DNA from: Dimorphilus gyrociliatus
Taxonomy: Eukaryota; Annelida; Polychaeta; Dinophilidae
NCBI GenBank assembly: GCA_904063045.1
Contig: CAJFCJ010000008.1
Coordinates: 248,001-312,000 of the forward strand
DNA length: 64,000 nt
Direction: 5' to 3'
This document shows, piece by piece, positions 1-14,820 of this stretch (position 1 is the first letter of the stretch; each line of letters opens with the position of its first letter). The notes under the pieces were generated by a model that was not told where the DNA came from, did no database searches, and saw nothing but the letters and a program-made list of their open reading frames with translations. The position numbers and the translations under genes are program-made.

Positions 1-360
1 TCTCTATTGCTCTTTAAGGAAAGAGGATTTAAGTTACACTTTTATTTTCTTTTTAAGACTTGCTTAAAATCTTGTTTTGTGCAATTTATATTGATTTTTA
101 AATAAAGAAACAATCGTATTTGCATATTCCACGCTGTTCATAGACTATAAATGCATAGAATATATAAATTCAATACAGTAGTTTTAATGTATTTTTAAAA
201 ATTATTATTCTAATGGCTTGTGTTTTATGAAATGCTCTATTTCCGTTTACTTTATTATTATTAGATAAGGAGAATATTTTATATCTTAGTTGTAGATTGG
301 ATTAGGCTATTAAACGATGCAAAAAGAGCAAAGAGAAATAATTTCTCTCCCTCTCACCCT

Positions 361-396
361 CTATCTCGCTCTCTCTCTCTCTCTCTCCTTCTCTCT
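361..396. repeat. CT microsatellite
   Basis: Nearly pure CT dinucleotide run inside a longer pyrimidine tract. Similar tracts recur across the gene-poor left third. Confidence 0.85.
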
Positions 397-3300
397 TTGT
401 AATGAGTTAGCCTATCACGTCCTTAATTAAGGCTAAAAATTGAATTAGTGAGAAAATTTCGAAGGACTATTAGAAGGTTTACAAGACGACCTCCATAAAT
501 TCATATACAATTCAGGTATAATCCCATAATATTATTAATTTTGGGATAATTCTCATGAGATTTCTTTGAGCTTTTCTATTTAGTCTTCACGGCCTATAAT
601 CCGTTAATTATTATCGTTAATGGCTTATCCGAGAAATAGCCTAAATTCTGTTATGAAATTGAAAGTATAAAATCTTATCAAGCTATCATAGTGTTGTGAC
701 GCTAAGATATGGTGAATAAAATATAAATTTAAGATATTCAGTTGAATGAATAAGAAAATTTTGATAGAATATATCATATTGGTAAGCTTATCCTTCAAAT
801 ATGCGCTCATTTTTCTTTTATATGCATAATATAGTTTTCAAAGTATTTAAATATGTTAATTTTCTTCCTATAGTTAGACTCTTTGGTAATGTAAAATCCC
901 ATTAATCAAAACATCTCACATTAGATCTCACGGTTCTCTCATAAACGAACAACTAACGAATCAAGAAAAGATCACGTGATTACCTTGTACATCACGAAAA
1001 TAGTATATTAGTTTTAACCACATGAAATAAAAAAAATAACTGATTAGTAGACTAATTTGATCAATAAATTGATGGAATAGGTATTTGAGAGTGAAGATAG
1101 AATTGGATTAAGGGGAAGGGAAAGAGAAGTGTAGGTGGAATGATTGGAGAGCAAGATGGGTTGAAAGGTCAATCTTGTTTATATGTTTTGGTAAGACTGC
1201 ATCGAAGAGTTTGCACGCTTGATTTAATTCAAATACAGCCTGCGTAGATGGATAAGAAGAGAGTTTCGGAAATATATTTCTTAAATATTAAAAGCTTTGA
1301 AAGTGTCATTTTCTCTTATTAAATGTCTATAAATTTTCCAGCCTTTTCTCTCACTCTATATCTATCTCTATTTCTTTGCTAAAGATAAGCATAATTTACT
1401 TAGGAGCACAAAAGAGTTTATTTCCTATTCTCACTTTATCTAACTATTTTATCTTCCCTCGTTCTTATCTCTTCTCAATATACATTTTCGTTTTTATTGA
1501 ACGACCGTGAACTTCATTCGAATCACGTAGCACAAGGCCTCTTTAGAATAATAACTATATGTAGAAGAAAAAATGATGGATAATATCTGTAATATAATAC
1601 TACTTATTGTCCATTTGATAGTCTTTATGGACATGCACAAATTATTAAATGAATAGAGTATATCCACGATTTGCTAATAGCATACAACAATGAATTAGAA
1701 GGTGTTAAGATTTAAATACATTTATAAGAGATATATAATATAAAACCCTTCAACAGTGTCTTTATTCTTCCTTCTATTATCCGATTTTCCCTTTCTTTCT
1801 CTCCTCCTCTTTGTTCCTCGCCTTCTCTGTCTATCTTTCTATCATTTTTTTCTTGATAATAAATAGACTCTGGTCTATAATAGATAAAAGACAAGAATTG
1901 ACAAAAAAATTTTCCCTAGAAAATTATCTTCGATGTTTGTTTCTTTTCGCCTAAGTCTATTCCATCTCATCAATTAATTATGATTTTTTTCCCTTACTCT
2001 CTTATACCCATAAGCAAAATGCCAAAAAGGATAAATTGAAATGAAATTTACAGCTAATAAAATATATAAGAAAAAAATTACGTAGCTATCCAACTTTCTT
2101 CTATATTTTTTTTCATTCGCAAAAAATCAAAATAATACCAGGATCGTTTTCAATCTTTCAAGCACCTGTTATAGGCCTACGATTACTGTACAAACAATAA
2201 ACAAACATAAAAAAAAATCAAGTGAGCACTTTATAAATTATGCTATGTATATTACAATCATAGTCAAGTTGGGAATAATAAATGTAGACAGAGAAAGACA
2301 AGCCTCAGGACCCGTTAATTAAAGACAATTGAAATATGACACAATATTCTCGTTTGCAAACAGCATTTAATACGAATTCGAATGTTACAGATGCTGTTTT
2401 TACTTAATTAATTATTGTTAGTAGCAAAATTCAATAAATTGAAATATTTTACGGGTAATGAAATTCAATAAAGTGGTTTCTCATAACAACTTAAAACCCT
2501 CTGGTCATTTCAATAAATTTCATGCACATATATTATCAATAAAAGCGCACTTTACTACTTTGTGACAATTATTCATATAATTAAAGCAATCTGCACTCTC
2601 ATATTTCTTTTCAGCAGTTATTTGTCGAAGCTATTTATTTAATGATCAATTCTTAACTAACATACGGAAAATCCATTATTTTCCAGGCATCTATCTATTT
2701 CAGTTATCTTTATGCTTTACTCTTTTCTATTCTTTCTTTGTCTATCTTCGTCTGCTCTTCCTGATCATTCTCTTGCTTTCTTTCTCTTTCTCTTTCTATA
2801 TGCAACAATACTCACAACCTAAATGAGACTCTACGGATAAGCAAAAGATGAAAGACTTTGTTTATAATACAATGATATATTGATCGTTATAATGAGTTTT
2901 GATCGAAAAATGGATTCAAGTCAGAAATAAAGAAAGGCGTGAAATGAATACATAGACACAGGAATATGGAGAGAGAAAGAGAGAGAGAGAGAAAACGAGG
3001 CAAAGAGAAACTCAGAGGTTGATTGGGTTAAAAAGTAACTTTGTAAAGATTGAAGGGGAAAAGGTTGTCTAATAAATAAACTTTGGAGGAGTTTGTCAAT
3101 TATCAGCAGTCGATGTTTTCAATAGGTCTGTCAGATTGATGCAAACATTACGAGAATGAAAAATTATCCATTATTTTTATATATTATGGGAGATTAAGGA
3201 TGGTTGGTTAGTAAGATTGAACAGAGCTCTTTCAAATACTCTTACTAGATTCACCGTCTCCTTGATTGTCCCTCATAATTCCCGTAGACGTTCCGAGCAT

Positions 3301-5392
3301 CTTTCCAAACTTTTTTACTCAAAAGAGCATTAAAGCCAGGAAGGCTTAGCGCACGAATAACGAATATAATCCAACACGGAAAGAACTATTCCCCTTACGT
3401 TCCGTATACGCCGCTACTTTGCAGCTGTGTTCGACAGCGCCCTATAACCGACTTGTACAGCACGCAACGCAAAGAAAAAAAAAGGAATTCGTGTGAGAAA
3501 ATAAGATGAAAAAATGCGCTATAGAGAATTTCCAACACCTGACTAGACCATGTCAAATCTAAGTGAAAGGTATCTTTGCTTTCAAGCAAATCTAAATCAT
3601 TTCTCTCTTACAGTATTCGCTATAGCTTCAGATTATTCTCATGTTTTACCATTCTTCCAATTTACTAAATCAATTTCTACATTTCTTGCTTGTGTCAGTT
3701 GGAAATAGACAGCAAGAACTACAGAAAGATATCTTTTGTCTGTAAGCATGAGCAAAACACGAAGACGAAGGATGCATTATTCGACATGATTTATGATTAT
3801 AAGTGTATCAAAATAGAATACAAAAAAGATAGACAAAAAACATAAAGAATACGGACAAGAGTAAAGATTCATACGCCTTCATTTCTAATTGTTCTCGCTC
3901 TCACTCTCTCACTCTCCCCTCGCTCTTTCTAACTTCATCACCTGTTTTTTCTCTGTATCGTTTCCTCCGAGTATAATATATTCTAGCTCTCGGGGTAAAT
4001 GCAAACAAGACGGAATATAGTCTTATTGATAAGTTAATAAATTATTACATGTCTTTTATCTCGTTTGATTAGCATACGAGTGTTTTTTCTATCAAACTAG
4101 AAATAGGATAACTCAATCGATAATATCTTATAGTTAACTTTTACTCAAAAGTTCACTATTTTCTCACTTACATCTCTTGCTAAACCCTCTTAAATTGCCG
4201 TACCGGATGTTCCTGAAACAAATTAGTAACCTTCCCATTCTCTTATTGAGGATTACTCTTCGAATTTTTCGTTAATTAAAATAGAGAATAAAAAGTATAC
4301 AAATAACGAGAATTTACGTATCAATTAATTAAATAATTCCTTGGAGAAAAAAACTTTCTTCTCTCTCTCTTTCTTTTATTTAAAGTAGTTAGAAAAATGC
4401 GCAATATGTTCACCATTACGTTGATATTGTCTAAAAGAAATGAGAATAGTAAGAGAAAGGAGGCAACCATCGTCAAGATTTAACAAGATAAACACGTACA
4501 TATTGTATAATAGAAGAAAAGAAGAAAAACAACAGAAAGAATCAATATGAGTTTGAAGGATTAGTCCAAAGGCAAATTTCTATTTTCTTCTTGCAAGAGA
4601 CAAAGAAAAAAGAGAATAATAGATTCATTTTATGAGCTTTTACAACATTGTTTCAGATACTTTCTGGGGACGCTCAACAGATAACCTAAAGGTTAAGTTC
4701 CCTATCAATGTAAATTTCTCCATCTGCCTTATTTCTGTGCAAGGAAGAGGAGGGACGGAGGGAGGGAAGTAGGGGAGCGGAAGTGATTACCGACGGAACA
4801 TAAGATGAGCATGTTTTCCCAGAATTTACACTATCATTGAAACACGCTTCACCAAATAACCTTTTTTTGTACTGAAGGATACTAAAAAGACTCCTGTACG
4901 AAAAATAGTCCAACCGTTTCAGTTAATGGAAGCCTGAAAAACCCGCAGGACGTTTTTTTACGATTGCCTCTTACTATTTGGCCTAAGCTTTCCGATCTTT
5001 CCCATAGAGGTTATTCCCCTTCTACATCTATTTGTCATTATATTTTGCGACATTTTAATATTATCAAAGTATATTAATAATACGTAGGATGGATTGATAA
5101 ATTAGACTGGTAAACCTATTCGACTGACTGGCTTATTTCCAGTAAACGATAAGAAAATGACTAAATGTTATTGTTGGTGAATTGTAACAGAAGTTCATTC
5201 TGGTCAAACTATTAATTATCGTTTGAACTTTTATACTCATTAAACGATTATAATGCAAAAAAACCAAATTTTTCTGTTATAATAAATATTACAATATTTC
5301 TTGTTTTTTTGCCCCTTATTTCCCAAGGTGAGGCGACCCAGGAACAAAAATAAAGTCATCATACGGGGAATAGAACGAAAGTGTTTTAATTT

Positions 5393-5418
5393 ATATATAC
5401 AGTTTATACTGTATATAT
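5393..5418. repeat. short inverted repeat (hairpin)
   Basis: Perfect 11-base arms (left arm ATATATACAGT) separated by a 4-base loop. The arms are AT-rich, so chance formation is possible. No gene is nearby. Confidence 0.6.
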
Positions 5419-8298
5419 ATAGTATCAACTTTAACATTAGTTGGATTTACGTTATTCTAATCAGAATATTAGCTTATTATTTTTATAGTTGGGAATTTAT
5501 AGATGTAATTAATTGTTTTATAAACTTTTAAGCTAGTTACTTCATTGCTAAAATGTATCTGTAAAATGTATCTGTAAAACTTTTCAATACGCCATTGGTT
5601 CTGTGTTTAAGGCTTGAAAGATTAATTGTAAAAAAAATAGACTTGGAAAATAAAAAATGTATGGACGGCAAAATTCCTATTGAATCCTTACGAGAAAAAT
5701 CAAATAAAACGGAAGTTGAATCAGTCTTTGTTTGTTTTTTCTTTATTAAACCAATTTATGTTGTAGTCTTTTAGGAAGTTATTGAATAGGGAAAAAAAAA
5801 ATCAACGAACTTCCCATGGTCAGATATTTATACCTTATTGAGCTACAATTTTACAAACGCAGGAAATGCCTGATCGATAGACATTCAAATAGCGTCTCTT
5901 TTTTTAGAGTGTCTCTCTACGAATCACAGCTGTTTGACAACAGAATTCGTTACAATATTGCTTATTCGTTTTACGTTCGAAGAACATTTCAACTTGTGAG
6001 AAAAGTATAAAAATAAAATTTAATTTAATGATTTTATGCAAAAAAGGAGAGAATTTACAATTCTAATCAGCTTAAATGATGATTAACTTTTTGATTTAAA
6101 GTGTAAAATTTCGTTAAAGGGCGTCAGCGAATAGAAAACGCTTTAGCTTACCGTTTACTTATCATATTTGTTAATATATATTAAGTATATATTCGTACAG
6201 GCATAGAATATACCATAAAGTATTTGCAAAGCCGATATTGTGGTCAAATCCAGACTTTCTCCAGAATGAGACGAATATTACTTTCCTTTGCATTGATATT
6301 AGATATAAATGATAAAAGAAAAATTTTTAAATGAGTATAACATGATGAAATGTTAAAAGAGTTAGTAGCCTTTTTCTATCAAGAGAAAATTTACGCAGAG
6401 ACGACTCTGGCAAGAGAAGCAAATAGTCAATTAGGGAGAAAATTCAGTGATGGATGAGCAGGTTTTGGAAAATCGACCGAAATATTTAGGTACATATATC
6501 TATAGACTCTATGTATATTGTAATACTTATAGTGTATAGCTTTCATACTAAGTTACACTAAACATACGTTTATATTCCAGTCTCGGAGAAACCAAACAAA
6601 GACAGTAAATGCCAAAACAGGCAACAAAATGTCAGGCAGACGTCACTTGTTTAAATCGCATTGCACTAATTACTAATTTCCAGCCATCACCTGAGTCGAA
6701 TATGTAACACTTTTTACAAAGAAGACATTTCCCCAGCGGCACATTTTGGATATCCGATTGCAGAAACTACAAAAGGAAAATATGGGAACGAACAACTGAA
6801 TCATTTCTTTTCCTGATTGATTTCTATAATGTTTCTTCATTATATAACAATAATGGAATAAAATTAGTTTCTATGTCAAAATATACTTATATTGCCCTTG
6901 ATAAATAGTGATAAATTGGGATACAGGAATAGAAAAATGAGACAGAAAGTGGAAGCGAGGGAAAGAGTGAGAGCGGAGAGAGAAAGAAACAGAGAGGCTG
7001 AATGAGTGAGGGATATGAGATGGTTAGGAACGACAATAAAATATGATGACCACCTGAATAAATTGCGGCCAGAATCATAGAAATTTTATTTCTATATTTC
7101 TATTTTGGCTTTTCTTCGCGTTGTCATCTTAAGTACGATAAATGAGAACTTAAGTTTAATGCCCGAAGGACTAATATTAGGTAAAATCCCTGCTTAAAGT
7201 CATCCAATATGATAAAAGTATTTAACGAAAACCATAAAAAAAACAAGTCAGTAATAGCGAATAATAAAGTTAAACTAATAAAGAAGTACTTTTTACAAGT
7301 TCTTAGTCTAAGCTGTAATAAAAAGAGATGTACAAAACGCTTCTTTAAACGCTATATATACGCAGATCGCTATTATCAGCAAGCTGTTCAGTTCATTTTA
7401 TGAGTATTCATTCTAGTACTGTGAAATGATTTAAAGCCTTTATTCGGATATATGCAAAAGTATAATAAACCAAAATTATTGATTATACTGTATTCTAAAT
7501 CATATTTACTATGAAAATAGAATCACTTATTTCTTAGAACAAGTGACGCTTATTCTGATGCTACAGCTATATTTTATTAACCACGATAAACCCCTATATG
7601 GAGTACTTTATTGGTTACACCAGGGGAACGTGTGGGAAATAAATAGATAGAAACAGAATCCTATTTCCTACGATTACAAACGTCTAGTAATTTAAGAAAA
7701 CTGCTTTACGATTAGATATTTACGAGCAACTTATGGCGAAGTAAAGGCCCTAAAATCTCCGCCTGAGTTAATATTAGATAGTTATAACATACGCCTGGTT
7801 AGTTAAGGATTCAATCTTATTGATCGTTAGTATAATAACAATGAAACATTTTGTATCTCTTTTACTTAGTATAATAGACCCATTTAAATCAGCTCATACA
7901 TATTAAATAGATGTTCATAAAAATCCTGATACTGTCAAAGCATCCCCCGAGAAGACAGTAGAGCGAAAATACGTCAATATTTAAATAATATACAACTACT
8001 GCATAAAAAATGTGACGAAAATTGAATGATCTTTTCTAATTACACTCTTATCATTGTACAAGTATTTTTCTTTAATTATTTACCATAATAAACTAATATC
8101 TAACATTAACTTATCTGTTTTATACGCTAAACGGTGAGTAGATTTTGTGTTTGAGGTAAAGCAAGAACAAATAAGCAAAGAAATTGAGGTTGAATAAAAA
8201 ATAAGTAAAAACTATAGATGAGAGAAAAATTGGGTGTGTCGTAAATAATTTGAAAAAGGGATAATTAAATCTTATATGGTGCATGTTCGTACACTCAC

Positions 8299-8625
8299 GG
8301 TGTCGCTGTGGGCAGATACACAGCAACATCCTATCCACAACACATTTTCCACATGGAACTCTCTTCTTGATGTTCTCTACGAGCTCGGCGTGAACAAATT
8401 CCACTTCTTCCTCGTCCTCCTCCTCCTTTAAAGATGTTGCTTGAACGGCAAAGCGGCTAGAGACAGCCGTTGCTGATGAACTCTTTCTAGACGGCATTGC
8501 CGAGTTTCGTCTACTAGAGAAATCATAACTCTTTCTATGAGAATAAGCTGTTGAGTTTCTCCTATAAGTTGGAGGAGAAATTCTCAACATATCCAAATGA
8601 ACTGAAGTTGCTGCTCCATACATGT
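8299..8625 (-). CDS. hypothetical protein exon, Ser/Arg-rich with acidic tract (uncertain)
   Basis: This is a possible coding exon of a gene I do not recognise. It opens just after a possible acceptor (TTCATCAG, then two bases and ATG at 8623) and ends at a strong donor, GTGAGT, after about 108 codons. The translation looks non-random: a Ser/Arg/Tyr-rich basic half with repeated RRNS and RKS motifs, an acidic stretch (EEEDEEEVE), then a cysteine cluster CGKC...CIC. Immediately upstream on the same strand, 8636-8902 holds an 88-codon open frame that shares a TYRRN motif. A phase-compatible donor at CATG|GTAAAA near 8819 could join the two into one reading frame. I could not place the 3' exon; a weak candidate acceptor lies near 8122. 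Either segment could also be chance. Confidence 0.35.
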
Positions 8626-9316
8626 CTGATGAATATTATCCTAATTTCTTTTTACTTCTTTCAATCAATTTAACACTTATATGTGAAAATAAGTCTGCTT
8701 TATCTGAAATGATCGTCGAAACAAGCTGTTCGGAGATATGGCTTTTACGACATTCGTTTCGGCGATAGGTGGAGTTAGTAACGATTTTTTTAAAGCGACT
8801 CATATTAGACGTTTTACCATGGCTTATCGCGATTCTTGACTGAGCCATGTAATTATCGAAGAGACCTTGTAACTTTAGAATTTTTATAACTAGCGATTCC
8901 AAATGGTGTTGTATCCTTTTAAGCTAATGATTCATTTCTCTTCGATTTTCTAATCAGCCTTTCAGAATTGGCTGAATAGAAATTATCCACATTTAAACAC
9001 AGTAGCGTTGTTTAGAATTGATTTTTCATTTACCATTTTTTAAAATTAATGTATCTATTTCTATTGTAGTTATTAGAATTTTATAGCCTACGCTATCCAA
9101 CACATTTTAAACGTTAAACAACCACTAAACTTTTAAAATTCCTTCTGTCAAATATTTAATTATAGACTTGAATGTAGTAAATCTCATCCATTGTCAATTT
9201 TATTACTAATAATTCTCCTTTTCATAGATTTATTTTGTTCAGGTAATAAAAGCAATTACTGGAGCTAATTTTCTAGTTTAACATCATTTTAGTTACACTG
9301 TGCAGAAGATGATTAA

Positions 9317-9325
9317 CAGATGGCG
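9317..9325 (+). promoter_or_regulatory. CTCF-like core, CAGATGGCG
   Basis: Intergenic copy of the recurrent AGATGGCG motif, here preceded by C as in bilaterian CTCF cores. A related copy with GGCAGC lies at 9439-9448. Function is inferred from motif resemblance only. Confidence 0.3.
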
Positions 9326-10653
9326 ACACGATCTGTAACATTACGGCTAGAATAGAAATTTTCTAGTAGTCAGCTGATGGGAAAATACCTTATCTTTTTA
9401 TATATAGTTTGTTGGATTTAGTGTATAATAATTGTCAAAGATGGCAGCACAAATTGCTCTTTTTCACACTGAACTTACTTTTTAGACACAAAACTCTCTC
9501 TCTCTCTTAAAATAAGCCACATTCCAATCCTTCTCTCCTTATTCTTCTCCTTTATTGTTATATCTTCTGATAATGCTTGATGAAATGTAACTAAAATGTT
9601 GTATGTAATTGGATAAAATACCATAACAATGTTATCAACTGGTAGTTTTTTTCAACTAATAAAAAGATAGATTCTGTCTCTCTTTTTTTCCACTATCTCA
9701 TTTTGATCTTGCATTTCTTCAAAGATGTCTTATTACTTAAAAGTACTGAGTATACTACTTAGAACTTCCTATACAAATGTCAAACTGAAGGATTCCATTC
9801 TCTATCTTTTATTAGAGTATAAGAAAGAGATAGCCTCCCCAGACAACAGCCTGAATTAAGGAATAATTTGAATTTTCGATTCAATTACATCATTAAGTTC
9901 AGTTATTGGAAGTCTCAAAGATGCATCAAAAACGTGTTGGAAAGAAGAAGAGAGAAAAGTAAAGTTTACTTTCCTTATTGATATATTCATTTTTTAGGCA
10001 ACTAATACTTAACAAATTTTCTCATTTACGTAGTCAGATATCGTTTTTACTTTATCCTAATTGCAGATTAAAGTAATAAATCTAACCAATTAATCGAATC
10101 AAATATATAGCTTATCAAGTAACTAATAAACAATAATACACGTCTTTCTCTCTTTTTTTTTGTATTTGGTCCAAGAGAAATTTCCATAGAAAAACCACCT
10201 GCAGCAATCGATTAAGACGGAGTACTGCAAAATGAAAAAGAAACACTCCGCTTTGGGACTGTACTATATAATAAAAAAATAACACGCAAACGGTACATCA
10301 TCGAAATCCCATCGAAATCCTCGTTTTCTTCTAAAATAAACAATGTCCGAAAATCGGACAAAGCCCTCTCTTTTACGTATTTTTTCTCGAGTTCGGCACG
10401 TTTCTCTACGATATATCATTCGCTTCACTTGATATCGCCATAAGTGATTTGGAACGATGCCTTCTAACAATAGTTGAACCGAATGTGAAAAGAGAAATAA
10501 AGAGAGAGGGATGAGAGAGTGAAAGAAAAACGAGAAGTATAATAGTGACAGACTATAATCCTCCAGGTCCTAACGGTTCATAAATGTTCACGCAACATTA
10601 GCGAAACTTTCTCTTTGATACATATTTTTCTTCTTTCAATCTTTCTTTTTTTT

Positions 10654-10668
10654 GGGGGGGGGGAGGGG
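10654..10668 (+). repeat. G-run (G10-A-G4)
   Basis: Ten G, one A and four G follow a T-run in otherwise very AT-rich sequence. It could form a G-quadruplex or be an assembly-sensitive homopolymer. Confidence 0.7.
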
Positions 10669-13600
10669 TTTATTCTTTCTCAATGCCTTTTCCCCTTTTC
10701 CTTTTTCCCTTTTTATAACATTAGAATCAATTCAGATGAGATACAAAGTAGATAAGTGAAAGACTTAACTTCTTATAGCCTCAAGAAAAAAATTATTTAT
10801 TTTATGCAATTTAATGATATGGCATACGCTTTTCAAACACTAATCATTATCCGATAGAAGTGTTATTAGATGACCTTAAAAAACGAGAACAAAGACTGGC
10901 AGTTTATGAAAAAATCATAGTATTTAGTATATAAAAAATATATGTGGATTGATGTATTCATAAAGAATTTACACTGATGGAGTTAAGTTCCCCTTATTAT
11001 TCAATAAATTTTGAATCATTACTGAACAACCTTAATCGATTCAAGTAATTAAACCTTTTAGTTTACCGATTTCTCTCTCTTTTTTCCTGTTGCTGCTTTC
11101 GTAATTACAGGCAAACTTTATTTTACGGAAATATGGGTGTGACGTACATTTAATCTTCCTTTTTTTTGCCCTATCCCTCTCTCTAATACTCTGTAGTGTA
11201 ACAACCGTAAAAAAAGTCGATAATTATTAGGTCAAGCGTGTATTCACCGCAGCTCGAGTTAACCAAATTAAGGCTTCATCTATGAGATTTCTTACGAAAA
11301 TTCCCCTAACATCTATTCCTTTTCTTAATATTAATAGAGCTTTAATAAATTTTCTTTTCATTTATCCTTTTGATTGATTAATAAGAATTCAAGAGATAAT
11401 CAATTAAGGAGAGGGGGGGAAAAGGCAAAGAAAGTAAGAAAAGATATCAATATATCAATATTGATAAATTCTTCGAGAGAAAAAAAGAAATGAAAAGGAG
11501 AAAGTTTAATTAGATCGCTGTAGGAAGTTGATCATTTTGTCGTGTACAAGGCTTACATAAGACATCCGGGTAAATTGCCAGATGCAGCGGATTTCAGTAA
11601 TGAATATCGGTTTTTCGTGACGTCCGATTTGCAAGATTTTATCCAAAAAGGAAAATTCTTTTTCTATTTTATGCAATAATTTTTGTTTTTATAAATTTTC
11701 AGTTTTTGCAAAATTTTTCATTTATAATTCTTGTTTTTTATTATAGCGGATTAACGAGATTAACGGTATTAGTGTTTGGTTTTTATTGCTTTAAGTTATT
11801 AATGCTAATTTCTTATCGAGAGAGAAATTTCTTCTATTAATTATTCATTTGGCAATTAATGATCTTTGGATTATTCTTACCATTTTATATCATTTCTTTC
11901 TAGTTTTTACGAAAAAAAACGTTATAAATAATAATAAAAAATTTTCTCCTCTCTTTTTTGACAATGGCTTTCTTGTCGTATTAGAAAAATATTAGGCCTA
12001 TTTAATACATCATTCCATGAAATTGCCAAGCAAATGCCACAAAGATGATGAAAGACCGAAAAAATCCTTAACCTTAAAGAGATGTAGAATAACGGGAGAA
12101 TTTTCTTTCTAATATAAATCTTATCTTTCCTTTCTAGCCTGCCCGCCCACCACCCACCCCTTTTTCACCCCTTATATATATACCCCTCTGTTTTTCAGGC
12201 TTTCTCTCTCTGTCTCTGTCTGCCCATCAGTCGTTCTCTTCCCTCTCTCTCTCTTATTCTGTCAAGCTATTATTCTAAAATTTTCTTTTGCTAACGTATT
12301 CTGTCTCTCTTACATCTTTTCTTAAGGTATGAATTGAAGACGTTTAGTCGGTTAAAAAAAGCCGATAAAAGCGTTATTTACCACCGCAACCCAAATGAAC
12401 GTATATATTTACGTAGTGTAAGAAAAATGGCAGCAATCCTGTCTCTCTTAAACTCAACACCGTCTTTGTTCGTCCTATTGATTTCTGATCAAAAGCTTCA
12501 GCATTCTATAGGTTCCTCAATCTCATATTCTCTCACCCCCTCCTTCTTTCCTTTTCGTTCGTTCTGTCCCTCGTCTCCCTTTTTCATTTACTTCTTACCG
12601 CGTGAGAGATTCTTCAATATTCCCCAAAACACCGCCCATTTCGACTTTCACCAATTTTTTCCTATCTCTATTCCCTATCCCACAGTCATACCATGGATTA
12701 CAAAATTTGATACGGTTCAATAGATTTTTGTAAAATTGGTGATGCCTTGACGCCTTAAGGACGCGTTTTATGTCTAATTGCAAAATTGACTAGGCAATCG
12801 ATGACACTATAAATACTGCCGGTATTTGCGGTATCGACTACAAGAGAAAAGAATTAAATTCATATAGACAATCGATAAATATGTTAATGTTAAACAGAAA
12901 CACTATCCGTAAATGTGATAAACAATGGAAGAATTTTTATATCATTACCTTATATATAGTACATACATCTATTTATAGATTTATAGACATATTTATATAA
13001 TTTCTCAGATAATTGTATTGTCTAGTAGACGTTTAGTAGCTCCTTCAGAAAATATTAACAATACTATCTCGTGTAAATTCATTATGCAAATGGAAGAAAA
13101 TTACTTATTTTAGGTAACCTTTGACCTTTGTCTCATAAGTAAAGGAAAGAAAATGGGTGAAAGAAAAAAAAATGCACAAATTTGTATTCTTTTTTTTTTA
13201 TGAAACATCAAGAAATTGCATCGAACTTGTATAACGAAAAAGAGGAAATTTGTAACAAATGTAATTCTCTATTACATGAATACTTGTGTAATTTTCCTTT
13301 ACAAGCCCTCACTGGATATTAGAAACACCTTACAATCTTTATATACATCCTTTTACTTGTTCTATTTTCTGGCAAAATACTTTTACGGTTCATTTGTTCG
13401 TTAAACTTTTTTAAATGAATAAAGAACGTTGTACCATTTCTTTCTAATATATACAACCCTTATTAGCCCTAACCCTGAGGGCCATAATTCGGGGTCGAGT
13501 CGTTTCCGAATTGTCAGACCAAATACTCTGATCGTGTCTTAGCAAATCCTTATTATCCTTTCTATTATTATTTTATTATTGTTATTATTCCCAATCAATT

Positions 13601-14811
13601 AGTAGTCTACAATATTTAATAGTAACGGTTTCCCATCTAGCAGGAAGAACCATTAAAAAAACTGATGAACTGAATAGAGAGTTTAGTAATTTTCTTTAGC
13701 CGTAGCAAGAGAAATTTTAGCAGAATAAATCTACACGTATAAAGGTATATATCGTATATTCCTTATACCTTTAAACTTTCTCCTTTTAGCTTACTTCTTA
13801 AGAGGAAGAAAAAAGGAAACATTATACGGATATGAGTATGCAGTGAATAAAAAAATATTAGGCTTTTCTTTTTTCATTCAAAAATTCTATTAGTGATATT
13901 CAATTAGCAAAAATTCTTATTCTTTTCCTTAGTACTAATAGTATAATTAGAGGTCATTTCTATTCCTTATTGAGATTATACGATTTGTAAAGATTTATTT
14001 GGGTAAATAAGTATATAAAAGGATTGTAAAATGAGATAAAGTATATAAGTTGATAAATAAGGAGAAATTTATAGGATATTTACGTAATTATTAATTTGTT
14101 GAATCCGGTAGTTTTTGTGACATTAAAATATATATAATATTGACAAACTTTGTAAAGAAAAACTCTATACGAATGTATTATTAATTAAGGCCTACAACAT
14201 TGGCGCATGAGCCGTATAATCGAATACAAACAAGATCAAATAAAACAAACGTGCGATCGTCAAAAAACTTTGCCGGCAGCTTCGTTTATTCCCGATCACG
14301 GCCTTTTTTTTCAGGAGTCGGAAAAATGAAATTTTTGCTCCGTCGATTGACATCAAAGGAAATAGAAGAGAAGTTTTCGTCTCCTCTATTTAAAGATGCT
14401 ATTTATTCGTAAATACAAATATATATCTATATAGTTTATAAATATATAAAAACAGTAAGAAACCATTCATCATTCTTTCGTCACTGTGTCATCTAAAAGC
14501 TTAGATATCAATAGTAATAGAAATTCTATTAGAAAATTAGTCGGATTTTCTCTACAAATAATCTTTTTATTAAGGAACGAAAAGATGCGAATATTTCGCA
14601 GATAAACTAAACGGCTCGAGCCTGTGAAAAATACATAGCGAAGACATTCAATCCCTTCGAAACACTGTCTGACGATCAAAGTCAATTGTAGACAAACTCT
14701 AGGCCTGATTTTATTGGCGTAAAACTCCAATAAGCACTTTACTTCTAGTACAACGCCTCGCGCATACGGATGGAAAATTAAGTTTATATTGTTCAGCCAT
14801 CAACCGACCGT

Positions 14812-14820
14812 CAGATGGCG
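14812..14820 (+). promoter_or_regulatory. CTCF-like core, CAGATGGCG
   Basis: Exact copy of the recurrent motif in the desert between the doubtful gene at 8.3 kb and the bHLH gene. Confidence 0.3.

Larger units (their letters stand above)
1..8298. other. gene-poor region, low-complexity rich
   Basis: I see no convincing coding exon on either strand. Open frames here are short, low in complexity and lack family motifs. The stretch holds pyrimidine or purine tracts (near 361-396, 2965-2995, 3895-3920, 4355-4380), a palindromic E-box (ATCACGTGAT, 971-980), an 11-bp-arm hairpin at 5393-5418 and a short tandem duplication near 5550-5580. It could be distal regulatory DNA or introns and UTRs of genes beyond the left edge, which I cannot exclude. 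Confidence 0.6.

Noticed and set aside
5301-5531. Overlapping open frames on both strands near 5.3 kb
   Set aside because: Low complexity (Ile/Tyr-rich) and spanning an AT hairpin. Consistent with chance in AT-rich DNA.
12334-12723. 129-codon open frame in the left desert
   Set aside because: Its codons come largely from pyrimidine-rich tracts (Ser/Phe/Pro runs). There is no motif and no splice support.
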